Shown here in pieces: positions 28,260-36,748 of a stretch of DNA of 64,000 nucleotides. The notes below the pieces were generated by a model. It did no database searches. It was not told the origin of the DNA and worked only from the letters and a program-made list of their open reading frames with translations. Positions within the stretch are counted from its first letter, which is position 1, and the number at the start of each line of letters is the position of its first letter. The DNA is taken from assembly GCA_003326195.1 (NCBI GenBank), contig LXQE01000029.1:398639-462638 (forward strand). Reading direction: 5' to 3'. The translations under genes and the position numbers were made by a program. The stretch comes from Nostoc punctiforme NIES-2108 (GTDB lineage Bacteria; Cyanobacteriota; Cyanobacteriia; Cyanobacteriales; Nostocaceae).

Positions 28260-29168
28260 ATGCTCAACTCCGAAACTCAATCTGGGGAAGATTCGTTAAA
28301 TCTATCCCATGCAGAAACCGATGCTTTATTTAAAGCAGTGAGTAAGCAATTAGCCTTAAACACCTTCAACTCAGATGACCAAGAGCTACTAAAGCAGATG
28401 GTTGAGAGTATGGCGGACTCACGGGGTATGGTTAGGTTGAGTTTTGCAGAGGCTTTGGGTAAAATTGGCAAACCAGCAACCCCTTTATTGATGGAAGCTG
28501 TGGCAAATCATCCCAACCCAGTTGTGCGGAGAGCCAGCGCTAAAACTTTGACACTCATTGCTGACCCGATCGCAGTTCCAACTTTGGTCAATGCCCTGTT
28601 AAATGATGAAGATATGGTGGTCAAAACCTCGTCGGTGGGGGGGCTTGCCAAAATAGGTGAAGCAGCTGTGCCAGCGTTGCTGAAAATCTTAGCGTCAACG
28701 GAGTATCCAGAAAGTGCCAAAGGTCATGCAGTATGGGCGTTGGGATTTATTGGGGCAGGAGCGAAGGAGCATTTATATCGAGAGATTAACTCCGACTCCG
28801 CTGAAGTTCGGGCTGCCGTGGTGGGTGCGATCGCTAAAATTGCTCAAGAAGGCACTCAAGAAGGAGCATTTAATATTTTAATTAATGCCCTCAATGATCC
28901 ATCTGAAATTGTCCGGTGTGAAGCAGCAGCTGCTTTGGGTAGCCTGACCTATCGTTCGGCAATTCCTAGCCTTGTGGAATTACTACATCATCCCGATTGG
29001 GAAACTCGAAAAGCAGCGGCTTTGGCATTGATGAAGATTGGCGACGGTGCTGCTTTAGAACCCCTGCAAGCCGCATTAACTGAGGAAGAAGAAGCGGGGG
29101 TTCAGGCAGTGATTAACTTGGCGATTTCTCAAATTGAGAGGCAGTTAGAGGAGGAAGCTTGGGAATAA
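28260..29168 (+). CDS. HEAT-repeat phycobilin lyase (CpcE/CpeF-like)
   Basis: About 302 residues of PBS-lyase HEAT repeats: RLSFAEALGKIGKPATPLLM, RRASAKTLTLIAD, VWALGFIGAGAK, VRAAVVGAIAKIAQEG, RCEAAAALGSLTYRSAIPSL and RKAAALALMKIGDGAALEPL. The ATG at 28260 has a GGAGA ribosome-binding site; the longer frame from GTG at 28227 lacks one. The E/F-type lyase family includes CpcE, PecE, CpeF and MpeV. Because this gene sits inside a phycoerythrin cluster between cpeY and cpeZ, a CpeF-like role (a bilin on beta-phycoerythrin) is plausible but not proven. Its 3' end converges on cpeZ, 41 bases away. Confidence 0.82.
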   Translation: MLNSETQSGEDSLNLSHAETDALFKAVSKQLALNTFNSDDQELLKQMVESMADSRGMVRLSFAEALGKIGKPATPLLMEAVANHPNPVVRRASAKTLTLIADPIAVPTLVNALLNDEDMVVKTSSVGGLAKIGEAAVPALLKILASTEYPESAKGHAVWALGFIGAGAKEHLYREINSDSAEVRAAVVGAIAKIAQEGTQEGAFNILINALNDPSEIVRCEAAAALGSLTYRSAIPSLVELLHHPDWETRKAAALALMKIGDGAALEPLQAALTEEEEAGVQAVINLAISQIERQLEEEAWE

Positions 29169-29209
29169 GGCGATGGACATTTCCAATTTGAGCGCATAAT
29201 TAGCGATCG

Positions 29210-29818
29210 CTACTCTCCGTTATATTTCATCACTTGATCTAATCGGGGCAAAGCGCTCACCGCTGACTCTCGAACATACGGATCAACAGATTCATCATTT
29301 GTCAATGCCGTCAGCACTTCCACCCCGCGCATATCACCCATCGAACCGAGTGCATTGACGATCGCCACAGCCACCGCAACATTATCTATTTTTTTCAAAG
29401 CTTCAGTCAAAATTTCAAAGGCAGGAGAACCAATCTCACCCAGTGCCATTACGGATGCAATATAAACAACGGGATTTGGGTCATTGAGCGCTGTTTGCAA
29501 TCCTTGTAAGCCCTCATTGGGGAAGGGAACATCAGGATGATTAGCAGAAACCTGTGCTAGAGCTTTAGCACAACTACCCCGAATGGTGGCATTATCACTA
29601 TTTACTAATGACTCTACCAATAGCGGTACAGCATCTGTACCAATAGCACCCAGTGCTTTTACCGCAGCTCGACGATAGGTGACATCTTCTTCATCTAAAA
29701 TACCCATCAACCGAGGAATGGTATTCTCATCACGGACATCAGCCAGTTCCCACATGGCTCGTTCCCGCAAATTGGGGTTGGGGTGTTTTAACTGTGCAAA
29801 TAGAGAATCTATTGTCAT
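29210..29818 (-). CDS. cpeZ: CpeZ, phycoerythrin bilin lyase/chaperone (HEAT repeats)
   Basis: A 202-residue HEAT-repeat protein whose length matches CpeZ. Repeats visible are RERAMWELADVRDENTIPRL, RRAAVKALGAIGTDAVPLLV, RGSCAKALAQVSANH, YIASVMALGEIGSPAFEILT and AVAIVNALGSMGDMRGVEVL. CpeZ acts as a chaperone-like partner in phycoerythrobilin attachment to phycoerythrin. It lies 205 bp downstream of cpeA on the same strand, so it may be read through at low level past the stem-loop at 29915-29973. It is convergent with the CpeF-like gene. Confidence 0.85.
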   Translation of the reverse strand: MTIDSLFAQLKHPNPNLRERAMWELADVRDENTIPRLMGILDEEDVTYRRAAVKALGAIGTDAVPLLVESLVNSDNATIRGSCAKALAQVSANHPDVPFPNEGLQGLQTALNDPNPVVYIASVMALGEIGSPAFEILTEALKKIDNVAVAVAIVNALGSMGDMRGVEVLTALTNDESVDPYVRESAVSALPRLDQVMKYNGE

Positions 29819-29914
29819 AAAAGAAAATTTCCCTGTTTAAATCCCCCAAGTTCAATCATTAATTACGAATTACGTTAGCGACGCAGGAGCGTCATTACGA
29901 ATTATTAACAACAG

Positions 29915-29973
29915 AGGGACTCTTGGTCAATCACTCAACCTGATACAGGCAAAGCAACAGACTGAGAGTCCCT
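29915..29973 (-). terminator. Stem-loop between cpeA and cpeZ (possible attenuating terminator)
   Basis: 9-bp perfect inverted repeat AGGGACTCT / AGAGTCCCT enclosing 41 bases, between the cpeA stop and cpeZ start. No long T-run follows on the minus strand. Such a hairpin could stabilise the abundant cpeBA mRNA and lower readthrough into the lyase gene. Confidence 0.5.
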
Positions 29974-30023
29974 GAGTTTTAGAGTATGACGATCGCTCGT
30001 TTACGTCTAGTCAATCCCTATTA

Positions 30024-30524
<501 letters not shown>

Positions 30525-30596
30525 TTATACTCCAGATTAGATTTGATCGAGTTTTAATTTCAGTTTGCTTGGCTAATAGCCTTTAGCCATGAGTGA

Positions 30597-31163
<567 letters not shown>

Positions 31164-31359
31164 TTAATATTCACAAATGGCGGATATTATTTTTGGCGTG
31201 TTCTCGATCAGGTTAACTGCGAGTAGCCAAACAAAAACATAGGGGATCAATAGTACCCTAGTCTTTACTATGAGAGACAAAGTAATAATCTGTAATATTT
31301 ACCTATAATTTGGCTTTCCCGATCAAAAAATCAAAATTTAGCCGAAATTGGGCAAAAAA

Positions 31360-31406
31360 TTAAGACTTACGCATTTTTATAGAACTCTCCATTGCGTAAG
31401 TCTTAA
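31360..31406 (-). terminator. Rho-independent terminator of nblA
   Basis: Perfect 14-bp stem TTAAGACTTACGCA / TGCGTAAGTCTTAA with a 19-base loop. On the minus strand it is followed by TTTTTTGCC. It lies 26 bases below the nblA stop and insulates nblA from cpeBA. Confidence 0.85.
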
Positions 31407-31431
31407 GGAAAAAATTTTGTTTTCTACTCTA

Positions 31432-31599
31432 TCAAGCTTCTTTTAACAGATGTTTGACCAAATTATCTTTCACCATCATCTGCCGTAAAACTTCTAGTAA
31501 AAATTCTTGAGCCTCTTGTTGACTCAAACTTTTTACCTGGTCTTTCAAATTTTGTAAGCGAAATTGTTGCTCTAAAGTTAATTCGACTGGAAAGTCCAT
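31432..31599 (-). CDS. nblA: NblA phycobilisome degradation adaptor
   Basis: A 55-residue NblA-family protein, short enough to be missed by length filters. The start is MDFPVELTLEQQFRLQNLKD, then QVKSLSQQEAQEFLLEVLRQ, MMVKDNLVKHLLKEA. The LTLEQQF and QAQEFLLEVLRQMMVKDN pattern is diagnostic. NblA helices bind phycobiliproteins and deliver the phycobilisome to Clp protease under nutrient stress. The ATG at 31599 is 6 bases from an AGGAG site; an adjacent in-frame ATG at 31602 is closer. It lies upstream of cpeBA in the same direction, with a strong terminator between. Confidence 0.9.
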   Translation of the reverse strand: MDFPVELTLEQQFRLQNLKDQVKSLSQQEAQEFLLEVLRQMMVKDNLVKHLLKEA

Positions 31600-31906
31600 C
31601 ATTCACTCCTGTGATTGACTGAATCGAAGGTTATTCGTTGTTAGTGGAAGACGATCGCTTTTTATTAATTTTAGCACTCGCATATTAAAATGTCCACATT
31701 GTCAAGCCAGAATAAATCACACTCATAAAAGTTTACAATTAGATAACAACACGTCAGTCTTCCCCCTTTCTAGGGTGTTTATTGAAGCTGACCACTAATC
31801 GCTGTAATGTTTAGAATGTTTATATACCAACTACTCTAAAAACAAAGAACTCGTAAAACATCATCCGCAGGAGTAATAAGTAGGAGTCAGAAGATTGATA
31901 GACGCA

Positions 31907-32515
31907 ATGGAATTTTTTCAGCTAAGTGCTGGTAAGTGGCGATCGCAACGTGCAACTCATCATCTGGCGTTCAAGCGCTCAGAGACAGGAGAATCGGATA
32001 TACAGGTAGAAACTCTGGATGCCGATCATCCAGAAATCATTGAACTGTGCCAGTATCATGAGATTGACCCCAGCCTTTCAGTCGGTGGTTCGCGCGTGCG
32101 TTGGTTAGGGACAATGGCTTGGGATCGAGAGGACGAGGAGAATCATCAGGGGAAAACCATATTTGCGATCGTGCCTGATGGCGATAATCCAAGGCAAGGC
32201 AAATTACTCCGCGAAAGAGGCTACGCCGAAATTGTGCCTGTAGTCGGTCTTTTTCACATGGATGATGAAGATGGACTGGTGTTGACAACCGAATACGAAA
32301 CAATGAGTTCCATTGAGCGATTCTGGTTCGCCAGCCCAAATATGCGACTACGAACTAGTACAGTCAAACGATTTGGCGGCTTTAGCACCGCATCGTTTTG
32401 TACTGAAAGCCGTATTGAAACTTCTGTTGAGGTTGCCAGCCCAGAAGAAGTAACAGAAAAACTTGGGCCGGATATTTTGGAAAAAAGACAGTTTTATTCA
32501 GTTTTGGGGTGGTAA
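31907..32515 (+). CDS. cpeS: CpeS/CpcS-family phycobilin lyase
   Basis: A 202-residue lipocalin-fold lyase of the CpcS/CpeS (DUF1001-type) family. The ATG at 31907 has an upstream AGGAG; a longer TTG start (31895) is possible. Visible signatures are FFQLSAGKWRSQRATHHLAF, SVGGSRVRWLGTMAWDREDE, GYAEIVPVVGLFHMDDED and ERFWFASPNMRLRTSTVKRF. S-type lyases attach bilins to the central Cys82/84-equivalent site of alpha or beta subunits. Placement next to cpeBA suggests phycoerythrobilin, but CpcS-III types with broad specificity look similar, so the symbol is tentative. Confidence 0.85.
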   Translation: MEFFQLSAGKWRSQRATHHLAFKRSETGESDIQVETLDADHPEIIELCQYHEIDPSLSVGGSRVRWLGTMAWDREDEENHQGKTIFAIVPDGDNPRQGKLLRERGYAEIVPVVGLFHMDDEDGLVLTTEYETMSSIERFWFASPNMRLRTSTVKRFGGFSTASFCTESRIETSVEVASPEEVTEKLGPDILEKRQFYSVLGW

Positions 32516-33057
32516 ATTATCTCAAGCAGAGCGATGCTTTTACTCGTGGGCAAGATTATCTGCGTCTGGTACAGGGACTTGCCCTAGAACCGGGTATGGT
32601 GGATGTGTTTGATAACCTGCGCGATCGCATCCCCATTTGCACTTGGATCGGCGAGAATATTAACGCCGTAAACGCTCAGATCAACTCCTATCTACAGGTT
32701 TGTCATGAGTGCTTTCATCCCCAACAGCGTCGCCAAATCCAAATTTTTGCAGTCCCCATAGCTCAATCCTTCGGCATAGATGGGCTGTGCAACATTCTCA
32801 CAAACCCAATCACTATTTTGGTAGATGTTGGTCGAGTTGCACCTAGAGATTGGTTTGGTGTAGTCGTCCATGAATACGCCCATGCCCATCTAGGAGAGTT
32901 TGGTCATAATGAGCAGTTTGCTAGCATCCTATCTCATCTATGCCTAGGACTGGGATTGGAACCACCCTACTGGGAGGCAGGAATGGAAGCAACTTTGCGT
33001 AGCTGGCCTCACTGTAAATCAACCATAGATCCTCTGGAATTTTGGATAGGTCGCTGA
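32509..33057 (+). CDS. HExxH putative zinc metalloprotease, coupled to the CpeS-type lyase
   Basis: This 182-residue protein starts with a GTG inside the last codons of the cpeS-type lyase gene (7-base overlap), suggesting translational coupling. Residues 121-125 form an HEYAH zinc-binding motif (HEYAHAHLGEFG) preceded by a hydrophobic strand (WFGVVV). A third ligand is not obvious, although WEAGMEATLRSW carries Glu residues. No signal peptide is seen. I do not recognise a named family. A role in processing, quality control or degradation of phycobiliproteins or linkers is inferred from coupling alone. Confidence 0.75.
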   Translation: MVNYLKQSDAFTRGQDYLRLVQGLALEPGMVDVFDNLRDRIPICTWIGENINAVNAQINSYLQVCHECFHPQQRRQIQIFAVPIAQSFGIDGLCNILTNPITILVDVGRVAPRDWFGVVVHEYAHAHLGEFGHNEQFASILSHLCLGLGLEPPYWEAGMEATLRSWPHCKSTIDPLEFWIGR

Positions 33058-33470
33058 CGCCGAGGGAGGCAAGCGAGCAGGGGAGCAGGGGAAGTTGCAG
33101 TAAATTTTCCCTCTGTACCTTTGCACCTCTGCCTCTTATGCCCAATGCCCAATGCCCCATTAATTTCTTTTGCTAAATGTTAAAAATTATTGCTTCAGTT
33201 CAAAAAGGTGAAACTGAATCTCCTAATCTAAAATATGTGAATAAAATTTTTTAATCATTTACGTAGTCTATTAAGCTGAAAGTCCAAATCCTTATTTATT
33301 GATTAGCTATGGGTTGAATACAGTAGCCTAATCATTTATCCTACGAATACTTAAATTCCCCTTAGTTAAGTTTCGTGAAATTTTATCAGAATCTGAAGTT
33401 CTGATACAACTACTCCCTTAATATGTGATTAAAAGTTGTTAACTTTAATTAAGAACATGGAGGCTTTAGA
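33058..33470. other. Spacer upstream of cpcG
   Basis: 413 bp with no supported gene, with heptamer repeats CCCAATG at about 33140-33160. The promoter of cpcG should lie in the AT-rich second half, and its GTG start is preceded by a GGAGG site at 33460. Confidence 0.5.
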
Positions 33471-34238
33471 GTGCCACTTCCTCTGTTAGAATATGAACCT
33501 TCAAGTCAAAACCAGCGTGTAGCTGGATACGAAGTACCGGGTGATGAACAGCCCAGGATTTTTAATACCGACAATATACTTTCTCCGTCAGATTTAGGCG
33601 ATCTGATCGAAGCAGCATATCGTCAAATTTTCTTTTACGCTTTTGCTGCCGATCGCGAAACATATTTAGAGTCTCAACTCCGTAATGGACAAATTACAGT
33701 ACGGGACTTTATTCGTGGATTGGTGCTTTCCAATACCTTTAAGAAAAGCTTCTACGACCTCAACAATAATTATCGCTTTGTTGAGCAAGTAATTCAGCGG
33801 GTTCTAGGACGCGATCCATACAACGAGCGGGAAAAAATCGCTTGGTCAATTGTAGTCGCTACCAAAGGGATTGTAGGCTTTATTGATGAAGTGCTCAATA
33901 CTGAAGAGTACCTGAGCAATTTTGGATATTCCACAGTGCCTTATCAGCGCCGTCGGATACTGCCATCCCAATCTGCCGGTGAGTTGCCATTCAACATCAA
34001 ATCTCCGCGATACGAAGATTATCACCGTGCCAAACTGGGTTTCCCCCAAATCATTTGGCAGGTCGAAGTACGCAGATTCCTTCCACAAGAGCAAAAAGCA
34101 AAGGCTGGAGATCCATCTCTATTCTTGTCTATGGCACAAAATATCAATGCAACTGGCAATGCTCCACAACGGATCTCGCCATACAACATTGATATCGAAA
34201 AGTCTGTACCTTATCGGCAACTGGCAGGAATTAAATAA
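33471..34238 (+). CDS. cpcG: CpcG phycobilisome rod-core linker
   Basis: A 255-residue linker with GTG start and a strong GGAGG site. The PBS_linker_poly domain covers about residues 10-180: [20 protein letters not shown] at the N-terminus, [40 protein letters not shown], and [16 protein letters not shown]. The C-terminal 70 residues are soluble and basic, with no membrane helix, which separates it from the CpcL paralogue at 22133-22870. CpcG joins the rods to the allophycocyanin core. Nostoc strains carry several cpcG copies elsewhere, so this may be a specialised one expressed with phycoerythrin rods. Confidence 0.93.
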   Translation: MPLPLLEYEPSSQNQRVAGYEVPGDEQPRIFNTDNILSPSDLGDLIEAAYRQIFFYAFAADRETYLESQLRNGQITVRDFIRGLVLSNTFKKSFYDLNNNYRFVEQVIQRVLGRDPYNEREKIAWSIVVATKGIVGFIDEVLNTEEYLSNFGYSTVPYQRRRILPSQSAGELPFNIKSPRYEDYHRAKLGFPQIIWQVEVRRFLPQEQKAKAGDPSLFLSMAQNINATGNAPQRISPYNIDIEKSVPYRQLAGIK

Positions 34239-34382
34239 CGATTTTTGGTCGGTGGCTGGCTAGTACATCCATCTGATCGTTTTATAGCGTGCATAAGTCT
34301 TGGGTTATGTAGGAGTTTTATTTAGATATAACTAAGTGAAACAGACTCTATCCCATGTCTAATGCACGCTAGTTGTTAATTG

Positions 34383-34421
34383 GTATTGGGTATTGGGCAT
34401 TGGGCATTGGGCATTGGGTAT
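34383..34421. repeat. Heptamer tandem repeat (ATTGGGC/ATTGGGT)
   Basis: Five contiguous heptamers, ATTGGGT or ATTGGGC, in the spacer between cpcG and the convergent pseudouridine synthase gene. Confidence 0.75.
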
Positions 34422-34479
34422 GGTTTTTTATCAATGCTCAATGTGTTTAAAACGGGGGTAGTTTCAGACGTGGATGAGC

Positions 34480-35517
34480 TTAAAGTGTAGTTCGTCTTTT
34501 TAGCATCTCTAAAAGTTTTGTAAAGTGGGCGGGAGGAGTAGCTGTCACTTCAATCAACTCCTCAGATAGAGGATGCCGCAATTTGAGTCGCCAAGCGTGT
34601 AATGCTTGACCAGGCAAATTTACCCCAACGGAATGGCCAGAACTATAAACTGGGTCGCCGACAATGGGATGACCCATTTTGGCGCTGTGGACACGAATTT
34701 GATGGGTGCGTCCAGTTTCTAATTGAAAGTGAATTAAAGTGAAGTTACCAAGGCGTTCTAATATTTTCCAGTGAGTGACGGCGATTCGTCCGCCTTGTTC
34801 AACAGGCATAACAGCCATTTTTTTGCGGTCTTGGGGATGGCGACCAATAGGCAAGTCGATAGTGCCACTATCAGTTTTTGGCGCACCGTAAACTATGCCC
34901 AAGTATTCTCGTCGTGCAGTTTTTGCTTTCAGTTGTGCTTGTAGATGATGATGGGCAATATCTGTTTTAGCGATCGCGATCGCTCCCGTAGTATCCTTAT
35001 CCAATCGATGGACGATTCCTGGACGTTGTACTCCACCAATTCCTGGTAAATTGGGACAGTGAGCCAATAGAGCATTTACCAAAGTACCATCTGGATGACC
35101 GGGCGCAGGATGGACAACCAAGCCTGCGGGTTTGTTGAGAATAAGTAACTGGTCGTCTTCGTAAAGGATATCTAAAGGGATATCTTCTGCTTGCAGTTCT
35201 AAAGGTTGAACTTCTGGTATTTCCAGAGTGATGCGATCGCCTACCTTGACATTGATCTTCTTGGATGTACAAACTTGATCGTTAAGTTGGACGTTGCCCT
35301 GTTCGATTAACTGTTGGATGCGGGAACGGGATAAATCTGGTAATTCTTGGGAAAGGTAACGGTCGATGCGATCGCCTTTGGCGTTGACACAGTGTATCGT
35401 ACTCTTAAGGGGAAGCAAGCTAGGTAAAGCATCCTCCAGTGGAGTTGAGAAGCGTTCGTCCTTGGCGTTGGCGAAGCCATCGCTATTTTCTTGGATTTGT
35501 AAATTAAATTCGGTCAC
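34480..35517 (-). CDS. RluD/RluA-family pseudouridine synthase
   Basis: A 345-residue protein with an S4 RNA-binding domain (about 49-100: DRIDRYLSQELPDLSRSRIQ) and a PseudoU_synth_2 domain (about 115-330). Catalytic Asp173 lies in HRLDKDTTG, and later motifs are LETGRTHQIRVH and HAWRLKLRHP. It converts uridines of 23S rRNA to pseudouridine. GTG start. Residues 13-48 do not resemble the family and look like repeat-derived coding sequence inserted in frame between ENS and DRIDRY (bases 35374-35481), with HIP1-like ends. It is downstream of, and convergent with, cpcG. A specific RluD target is not proven. Confidence 0.92.
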   Translation of the reverse strand: MTEFNLQIQENSDGFANAKDERFSTPLEDALPSLLPLKSTIHCVNAKGDRIDRYLSQELPDLSRSRIQQLIEQGNVQLNDQVCTSKKINVKVGDRITLEIPEVQPLELQAEDIPLDILYEDDQLLILNKPAGLVVHPAPGHPDGTLVNALLAHCPNLPGIGGVQRPGIVHRLDKDTTGAIAIAKTDIAHHHLQAQLKAKTARREYLGIVYGAPKTDSGTIDLPIGRHPQDRKKMAVMPVEQGGRIAVTHWKILERLGNFTLIHFQLETGRTHQIRVHSAKMGHPIVGDPVYSSGHSVGVNLPGQALHAWRLKLRHPLSEELIEVTATPPAHFTKLLEMLKRRTTL

Positions 35518-35651
35518 AATTGCTCTAGATGAATTCCCGTTCTTTAAGTAAAGCGCGAAATACTTTAAATGGGTTCTCGTCTTTTCTCCTCAGTATCCTT
35601 GGTGTTCGCACAGCGTGTTGCAGACAAGCCTCTCGCAGGTAAGGCGGTTCC

Positions 35652-36692
35652 TTATTCTAAATCTATAACTTCTTGCGGCAACTCAAATAAACCATCTTCC
35701 CCAGCTTCAAAATCTATCACCTGATACACAGCATCAATATTTAACTCTCCATAAATATGAGGAAATAATTCTCCTATTTCAGCAGGTTCATAGCGTATTT
35801 CAGCTTGGACTTTTTCAGAATCAATGAAAAGTAGTACCAATTCTTTTTGATTATCAAAAAATCTCTTGGCAACTTTGAGTATTTGCGTTGATTTTGAACA
35901 ATGTATAAAACCTTCACTGTCTAACGAATCAGCACGATATGTACCAAGGTTTTTTGCTTGTTCCCATTGTTGACGTTTGGTAATATGGAGAATGGTGTTC
36001 ATAGAAAATCTAGGAATTTCTGCGTCTTGTAATATTGTCATAAATTCGTCTAACTTTGTAAAGTCTTGAATAACTTTTGTAGCGCATATATTTATTAATT
36101 TATTATTACCTATTCCAATAAAAGCAATATTTAACTTATAGGCTGCTTTTACATCCCAAGCACCATCACCGACAAAAACAACTTTCTGGAATTTTTCAAC
36201 TTGATAAATATTCTCTGCTTTGATAATAGCTGTTTTAATAATATCTTCTCGCGAAAGTGCATCATTAGCTGAAGCCAATGGAATGCCTTCTATTTCTATA
36301 TTAGCTTTTTGAAGTTTTAGTTTAGCAGACTCACGCCAACCACCAGTTGCGATCGCAACACACCAATCAGAGTCTAGCTGTAATTTAGCTAATATATTTG
36401 CAGAACCAGGAATTTCGCTGAATAAATCTTGGTTATTAATAAACGCTTTCTGAAGTAGACTAACAAAACGCGCTTTGATTCTGATTAACTCTTCATCTGA
36501 AGGAAGACGTTCTAATTTTTCTTGGAAAATTTGCTGGGTAATTCCAGAATCTGTGGTGTATGTGTATTCAGTCCAATTTGTATTTATACCAAAAATTCCA
36601 AATTCCAATTCAAAAGCACGTACAAAACAATTTTCATCAATTTTGTTTGTATTTGTTAGTGTCCCATCAATATCAAAAACGACTAATTGCAT
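35652..36692 (-). CDS. HAD-superfamily hydrolase fused to a DUF952 domain
   Basis: This 346-residue protein is a fusion. The N-terminal part (about 1-220) is a HAD hydrolase with motif I DIDGTLT (7-13), motif II TGGW (Thr/Ser site), a conserved Lys region, and motif IV GDGAWDV. The C-terminal part (about 232-346) is a DUF952 domain: ILHITKRQQWEQAKNLGTYR, DSEGFIHCSKSTQIL, LLFIDSEKV, FPHIYGELNIDAVYQV. DUF952 resembles small ADP-ribosylation-like or unknown catalytic folds; its role is not settled. The fusion suggests joint action on a shared metabolite, which is inference. The ATG start at 36692 gives the correct HAD N-terminus. Confidence 0.85.
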   Translation of the reverse strand: MQLVVFDIDGTLTNTNKIDENCFVRAFELEFGIFGINTNWTEYTYTTDSGITQQIFQEKLERLPSDEELIRIKARFVSLLQKAFINNQDLFSEIPGSANILAKLQLDSDWCVAIATGGWRESAKLKLQKANIEIEGIPLASANDALSREDIIKTAIIKAENIYQVEKFQKVVFVGDGAWDVKAAYKLNIAFIGIGNNKLINICATKVIQDFTKLDEFMTILQDAEIPRFSMNTILHITKRQQWEQAKNLGTYRADSLDSEGFIHCSKSTQILKVAKRFFDNQKELVLLFIDSEKVQAEIRYEPAEIGELFPHIYGELNIDAVYQVIDFEAGEDGLFELPQEVIDLE

Positions 36693-36748
36693 ACAAGCGA
36701 TCGCTCAACAACATTGTTTTTTTTGTGCCTTTGCGTGAGATTCTCATT

